Shown one piece after another: positions 60,131 through 64,000 of a DNA stretch of 64,000 bases; the first letter of the stretch is position 1; every line of letters begins with the position of its first letter. A model generated the notes under the pieces. That model did not search any database. It was given only the letters and a program-made list of their open reading frames with translations, and had not been told where the DNA came from. The stretch lies in contig NZ_FODZ01000001.1 in assembly GCF_900110505.1 (NCBI RefSeq), forward strand, positions 251,563 through 315,562, read 5' to 3'. The translations under genes and the position numbers were made by a program. The stretch comes from Luteibacter sp. UNC138MFCol5.1. GTDB lineage: Bacteria; Pseudomonadota; Gammaproteobacteria; Xanthomonadales; Rhodanobacteraceae.

Positions 60131-60979
60131 ATGGCCCGCATCCTCGCAGTCGCCAACCAGAAGGGCGGCGTCGGCAAGACCACCACCTCCGTCAACCTCG
60201 CCGCGGCCCTCGCCGCCGCGAAGCGCAAGGTGCTGCTCGTCGACTTCGATCCGCAGGGCAACGCCACCATGGCGTCGGGCGTGGACAAGTACAACACCAA
60301 GCCGAACGGCTGCGAGGTCCTGCTCGATGAGGCCGCCATCGCGGACGTGCTGGTGCGTACCGAGGCCGGCTACGACCTTCTCCCGGGCAACGGCGACCTG
60401 ACGGCCGCCGAGCTGAAGCTGATGGACGCCATGGCCCGCGAGCAGCGCCTGAAGGAGCAGCTCGCGCGCGTCGCGGATCGCTACGACACGATCCTGATCG
60501 ACTGCCCGCCCTCGCTGCACCTCCTGACGCTCAACGCGCTGACGGCCGCCGATGGCGTGCTGATCCCGGTGCAGTGCGAGTACTTCGCGCTCGAAGGGCT
60601 GTCCAGCCTGCTCGACACGATCGAAGCCGTGCGCCAGCGCCTGAACCCGAAGCTCGAGGTCGAAGGCCTGCTGCGCACCATGTACGACGTGCGCAACAAC
60701 CTCGGCAACGAGGTGTCCGCCCAGCTCACGCAGCATTTCGGCGAGAAGGTCCTGCGCTCGATCATTCCGCGCAACGTCCGCCTCGCCGAGGCGCCGAGCC
60801 ACGGCCAGCCGATCCATCTCTACGACCGCGGTTCGCGCGGCGCCATCGCCTACATCGGCCTCGCCGGCGAGATCATCCGCCGCGAGCGCGCGCTGGCGAC
60901 GCAGGGCGCGGCCGATCCCGCGACCGACATCGACGAAGCCGCGCCGGACCCCTCCGGCGCCGCCCCGACGATCTCTTAA
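60131..60979 (+). CDS. parA: Chromosome-partitioning ATPase ParA
   Basis: ParA is the Walker-type ATPase that moves ParB-parS complexes along the nucleoid. The 282-residue protein starts MARILAVANQ, with deviant Walker A KGGVGKTT at 11-18 and the conserved VLLVDFDPQGNATM and TILIDCPPSLHLLTLNAL. The start at 60131 is chosen because the domain begins at once; upstream open frame is rsmG overlap. A Pro/Asp-rich tail (about 260-282) is variable. It is 9 nt before parB. Confidence 0.97.
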   Translation: MARILAVANQKGGVGKTTTSVNLAAALAAAKRKVLLVDFDPQGNATMASGVDKYNTKPNGCEVLLDEAAIADVLVRTEAGYDLLPGNGDLTAAELKLMDAMAREQRLKEQLARVADRYDTILIDCPPSLHLLTLNALTAADGVLIPVQCEYFALEGLSSLLDTIEAVRQRLNPKLEVEGLLRTMYDVRNNLGNEVSAQLTQHFGEKVLRSIIPRNVRLAEAPSHGQPIHLYDRGSRGAIAYIGLAGEIIRRERALATQGAADPATDIDEAAPDPSGAAPTIS

Positions 60980-60988
60980 GGAGCCCCC

Positions 60989-61861
60989 ATGGCAGCAGCG
61001 AAGAAACGTGGACTCGGCCGAGGCCTCGACGCCCTCCTGGGCGGTGGCGCGGGGCCCGATGCCCCGCCGTCGATCGTCGAGCAGGAAGGCGAGTTGCGCA
61101 CGCTGCCGATCCACCACATCCAGGCCGGCAAGTACCAGCCGCGCCGCCACTGGAACGATGAAGCCCTCGACGAACTCGCGGCCTCCATCAAGGCGCAGGG
61201 CCTGATCCAGCCGGTCGTCGTCCGCGCCATCGGCAAGAACAGCTACGAGCTGATCGCCGGCGAGCGCCGCTGGCGCGCCGCGCAGCGCGCTTCCATGAGC
61301 GAGATCCCCGCGCTGGTGAAGGACGTGCCCGAGCAGTCCGTGCTGGCCATGGCGCTGATCGAGAACATCCAGCGCCAGGAACTCACGCCGCTCGAGGAGG
61401 CCCAGGCCCTGCAGCGCCTGATCGACGAGTTCGACCTGACGCACCAGCAGGCCGCCGACGCCGTCGGCCGCTCGCGCGCGGCCGTGTCCAACCTGCTCCG
61501 CCTGATGGAGCTGCCGGCCTCCATCAAGCAGCTCCTCGACGAGAGCAAGCTGGAGATGGGTCACGCCCGCGCCCTGCTCACGCTGCCGTCCACCATCGCC
61601 GAGCCGCTGGCGCTCGAAGCCGCCCGTCACGGTTGGACGGTGCGCGAGCTGGAGGAAGCGGCCCGCAAGGCGCAGCTCGAACCCAAGGGCAAGGCGAAGG
61701 CGGCGCCCGTGGATCCGAACATCGCCAACCTCGAGCGTGAGCTCGCCGAGCGCTTCGCCGCCCGGGTGGAGGTCGCGCACGGCCGCGGCGGCAAGGGCAA
61801 GCTGGTGATCCATTACCACAGCCTCGACGAGCTGGACGGCATCCTTTCGAAGGTCCGCTGA
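60989..61861 (+). CDS. parB: Chromosome-partitioning protein ParB
   Basis: ParB is a CTP-binding clamp that loads at parS. The 290-residue protein starts with the ParA-stimulating tail MAAAKKRGLGRGLDALLGG. The ParB/Srx CTPase domain contains GERRWRAA and the ENIQRQELTPLEEA motif. The helix-turn-helix includes TLPSTI region and VGRSRAAVSNLLRLMELP. A C-terminal dimerisation domain ends the protein. AAGGAG precedes it. I see no consensus parS (TGTTTCACGTGAAACA) in the window by eye. Confidence 0.97.
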   Translation: MAAAKKRGLGRGLDALLGGGAGPDAPPSIVEQEGELRTLPIHHIQAGKYQPRRHWNDEALDELAASIKAQGLIQPVVVRAIGKNSYELIAGERRWRAAQRASMSEIPALVKDVPEQSVLAMALIENIQRQELTPLEEAQALQRLIDEFDLTHQQAADAVGRSRAAVSNLLRLMELPASIKQLLDESKLEMGHARALLTLPSTIAEPLALEAARHGWTVRELEEAARKAQLEPKGKAKAAPVDPNIANLERELAERFAARVEVAHGRGGKGKLVIHYHSLDELDGILSKVR

Positions 61862-61884
61862 GGACACGGTGTAAGGAACGGGCC

Positions 61885-62418
61885 ATGGCGCCGGTCAAGA
61901 AGGGTGTGAATCCCAGGCAGCGCCAGTACGAAGCCATGGTGCGCGCCCTGTCGGCCGACCTTTACCGGTACGCCTACTGGTTGTCGCGCTCCGAAGCCAC
62001 AGCTCAGGACCTCGTCCAGGAGACGTTCCTGCGCGCGTGGAAGAATCTCGATTCCCTGCGCGATGCCGAGTCCGCGAAGCCCTGGCTGTTCACGATCCTG
62101 CGCCGCGAACACGCGCGCCTGTACGAGCGCAAGCGTTTCGAGACCGTGGAACTCGACGACACCGTGGCCGAGGACGCGCCCTTCGCCAGCCCCGAACGCA
62201 GCGGCGACGCCGCGCAGGTGCGCGACGCCATCCTCAGGCTCCCGGAGAAATACCGCGACCCGCTCGCCATGCAGGTGCTCGGCGGGATGACCGGTGACGA
62301 GATCGCCGAACGCACGGGCCAGCAGCCCGGTGCGGTGATGACCCAGTTGTTCCGTGCACGGCAGCGCCTGAAGGACCTGCTCGGCGGACGCGCCGTGGCC
62401 GAAGGGGGCCGGAAATGA
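61885..62418 (+). CDS. RNA polymerase ECF-type sigma factor
   Basis: This 177-residue sigma-70 family protein has sigma region 2 (YRYAYWLSRSEATAQDLVQE, then TFLRAWKNLDSLRDAESAKP) and region 4 (LRLPEKYRDPLAMQVLGGMT, then GDEIAERTGQQPGAVMTQLF). It lacks region 3, as do ECF factors. It starts 23 nt after parB. The stop overlaps the anti-sigma-like gene by 4 nt (ATGA), so the two are coupled. The signal and regulon are not known. Confidence 0.93.
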   Translation: MAPVKKGVNPRQRQYEAMVRALSADLYRYAYWLSRSEATAQDLVQETFLRAWKNLDSLRDAESAKPWLFTILRREHARLYERKRFETVELDDTVAEDAPFASPERSGDAAQVRDAILRLPEKYRDPLAMQVLGGMTGDEIAERTGQQPGAVMTQLFRARQRLKDLLGGRAVAEGGRK

Positions 62419-63149
62419 ACTGCCTCGACTTCCGCCGCCGCATCGGCGCCGAGCCTCGCTCGCGCGATCCCGAGCTCCTCGCCCACCGCGATGCCTGCCG
62501 TGACGGATGCGGCGCGTTCTGGCAGCGCGCCCAGCGTTTCGAGGACGACATCGAAGCCGCCATGGCCGTGCCGGTGCCCGACGGTCTCGCCGATCGGATC
62601 CTGCTGGCGCAGGCGACGAGCGAGCGTCGCAGCCAGGTGGTCCGCCGTCGCGGCTGGCTCGCCATGGCCGCGTCGCTGATCATCGCCTTCATGGGCGCGG
62701 GCATGTACTGGCGCCACGCGGACCTGAACTCGCTGCCGGCGCTCGCGGTCGCCCACATGCCGGGCGAACTCGACGCGCTGGACCTCACGCGGCCGATGAC
62801 CGACGCCCAGGTCGACGCGGGCTTCGAAGGCCGCGGCGCTCGCCTGAAGGGGCCCGCCCCGGCGGGCGTGACGTACGTCCACGATTGCTGGGTGGGTCCG
62901 TACCGCGCCGTGCACCTCGTCACCCGGATGAACGACGAACCCGTCGTCGCGCTTTACATGCCGGGGACCATGACCGCCGGCGACTCCGATTTCCACCGCG
63001 ACGGGTGGGACGGCCGCGAGATGGCCCTGAGCGGCGGCACGCTGGTGGTGCTGGCGCAGGGCGCCAGCCGGCGCACCATGGACGCCGTGGCGCGCGGCTG
63101 GCGCGATGCCATCGAGGGGCAGCAGGCGCCGAGCGTCGGCCGGATCTGA
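62415..63149 (+). CDS. Membrane-anchored anti-sigma-like protein
   Basis: This 244-residue protein has an N-terminal cytoplasmic part with a His/Cys cluster (MNCLDFRRRIGAEP, LLAHRDACRDGC) resembling zinc anti-sigma domains, one membrane segment (about 78-95, WLAMAASLIIAFMGAGMYW) and a periplasmic domain. The layout recalls DUF3379 proteins, which accompany ECF sigma factors. Overlap with the sigma gene supports that pairing. It probably binds the sigma factor until a periplasmic signal arrives, but this has not been shown for the family. Confidence 0.8.
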   Translation: MNCLDFRRRIGAEPRSRDPELLAHRDACRDGCGAFWQRAQRFEDDIEAAMAVPVPDGLADRILLAQATSERRSQVVRRRGWLAMAASLIIAFMGAGMYWRHADLNSLPALAVAHMPGELDALDLTRPMTDAQVDAGFEGRGARLKGPAPAGVTYVHDCWVGPYRAVHLVTRMNDEPVVALYMPGTMTAGDSDFHRDGWDGREMALSGGTLVVLAQGASRRTMDAVARGWRDAIEGQQAPSVGRI

Positions 63150-63229
63150 ACGGTGCCGGGCGCGGGGGTCCGTTCGGACGCCGCTTGGGCGATAATGCCG
63201 CCCCGAATCCCGCCGCCACCGGAACCGCG

Positions 63230-63946
63230 ATGACCGATCTCGCCGTGGTCGTGCCCGTCTTCAACGAGCGCGACAACATCCCGCCCCTCCTCGCCGAGAT
63301 CGCCTCGGCCCTGCGTGGCCGGATCGACTTCGAAATCATCTACGTCGACGACGACAGCACCGACGACAGCGTCGCCGTGCTGAGCGCGGCACGGGCGCAG
63401 TATCCCGAGCTGCGGATCGTTCGCCACATCACGCGCAGCGGCCAGAGCACGGCGGTGTGGAACGGCGTGCGTGCCGCGCGCGCCCCGTGGATCGCCACGC
63501 TGGACGGCGACGGCCAGAACGATCCCGCCGACATCCCCAAGCTGCTCGCCGCCCGCAAGGACGCCGCGCCGGAGCTGAAGCTCTTCGCCGGCTGGCGCGT
63601 GACACGCCGCGACAGCTTCAACAAGCGCATCTCGTCGAAGATCGCCAACGCGGTGCGCTCGCGCATGCTCCAGGACGATACGCCGGACACGGGCTGCGGC
63701 CTCAAGCTGTTCGAGCGCGAGACGTTCCTGCGCCTGCCCTACTTCGATCACATGCACCGCTACCTGCCGGCGCTGGTCAAGCGCGCGGGCTTCGCCAGCA
63801 TGAGCGTGCCGGTCGGCCATCGTCCGCGCACGGCCGGCACGTCGAAGTACGGCATGCTCGACCGCCTCTGGGTCGGCCTCGCCGACCTGCGCGGCGTGGC
63901 ATGGCTGATGCGCCGCGCCAAGGTCACGCGCACCGAAGAGATCTGA
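63230..63946 (+). CDS. Family 2 glycosyltransferase (dolichol-phosphate-mannose-synthase-like)
   Basis: This 238-residue GT-A enzyme has VVVPVFNERDNIPPLLAEI at the N-terminus, the metal-binding DGDGQNDP motif and a GCGLKLFERETFLRLP region as in DPM1/ArnC-like transferases. It lacks C-terminal membrane helices. These enzymes transfer a sugar from a nucleotide donor to a polyprenyl phosphate. The start at 63230 follows the conserved pattern; the longer open frame upstream overlaps the anti-sigma gene. Substrate not determinable. Confidence 0.92.
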   Translation: MTDLAVVVPVFNERDNIPPLLAEIASALRGRIDFEIIYVDDDSTDDSVAVLSAARAQYPELRIVRHITRSGQSTAVWNGVRAARAPWIATLDGDGQNDPADIPKLLAARKDAAPELKLFAGWRVTRRDSFNKRISSKIANAVRSRMLQDDTPDTGCGLKLFERETFLRLPYFDHMHRYLPALVKRAGFASMSVPVGHRPRTAGTSKYGMLDRLWVGLADLRGVAWLMRRAKVTRTEEI

Positions 63947-64000
63947 CCAGGCCGCGACAGCTTTTCGCCGCGGTTCCCAAGGTGGCGCGCCAGCTCCGGG

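Noticed and set aside
1..64000. tRNA, rRNA or tmRNA genes
   Set aside because: No cloverleaf or conserved RNA sequence was recognised on reading; a covariance-model search would be needed to exclude short RNAs.

Overview
The window is 64 kb of very GC-rich chromosomal DNA, almost fully coding, from a gammaproteobacterium. Gene order (rpmH-rnpA-yidC-mnmE beside dnaA/dnaN; lptM-dapF-DUF484-xerC-hslV-hslU), the protein sequences, the large TonB-dependent receptor with its carbohydrate genes and the abundant GTAG-type palindromic repeats all fit the Xanthomonadales, most likely Rhodanobacteraceae (Luteibacter/Dyella type). This placement is inferred from reading alone. No rRNA, tRNA, CRISPR array, prophage or insertion sequence was recognised.

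Region 1 (1-6.6 kb) is the replication-origin neighbourhood: the 5' part of dnaN and all of dnaA on the minus strand, with an AT-rich spacer bearing two perfect DnaA boxes (probable oriC), then rpmH, rnpA, yidC and mnmE on the plus strand. The 3' end of mnmE is tandemly duplicated together with a repeat element. Region 2 (6.6-15.3 kb) is accessory metabolism and regulation: an MFS exporter, a LysR regulator divergent from a zinc alcohol dehydrogenase, an MBL-fold hydrolase, an HxlR regulator divergent from a short-chain dehydrogenase, and an FtsK-type translocase with a short N-terminus. Region 3 (15.4-20.1 kb) is a ribose operon in the order rbsK-rbsD-rbsA-rbsC-rbsB. Region 4 (20.2-26.6 kb) is a housekeeping run: lptM, dapF, a DUF484 gene, xerC, hslV, hslU, an unknown gene and a DUF971 gene, preceded by a GNAT acetyltransferase that is divergent from a RimK-like ATP-grasp ligase.

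Region 5 (28.3-42.6 kb) is mixed: aroE, a cysteine-cluster protein, small lipoproteins, LysE and DUF4126 membrane proteins, a secreted sedolisin protease with C-terminal VCBS-like repeats, a gamma-carbonic anhydrase, prlC, xthA, a UPF0149 gene, a pirin and a HAD phosphatase. Region 6 (42.8-56.2 kb) is the main accessory system: a LacI regulator, a TonB-dependent receptor, a flavin-dependent tryptophan-halogenase-like protein, and a translationally coupled five-gene operon (GH144-like glucanase, sugar-binding lipoprotein, two ABC permeases, and a 929-residue exported protein of uncertain catalytic family). A perfect LacI-type palindrome sits in front of the operon and a near match in front of lacI. 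I read this as an uptake and breakdown locus for an extracellular glucan, most likely beta-1,2-glucan.

Region 7 (56.5-58.65 kb) is a three-gene iron-related membrane operon behind a near-ideal Fur box. Region 8 (58.9-64 kb) carries a mini SPFH protein, rsmG-parA-parB, an ECF sigma factor with a membrane anti-sigma-like partner, and a GT2 glycosyltransferase.

Palindromic REP-like elements (arms containing GTAGGAGC or GTGGGAGC) lie in at least a dozen intergenic sites. In places they provide stop codons, the 3' end of a reading frame, or an internal in-frame segment of a protein.
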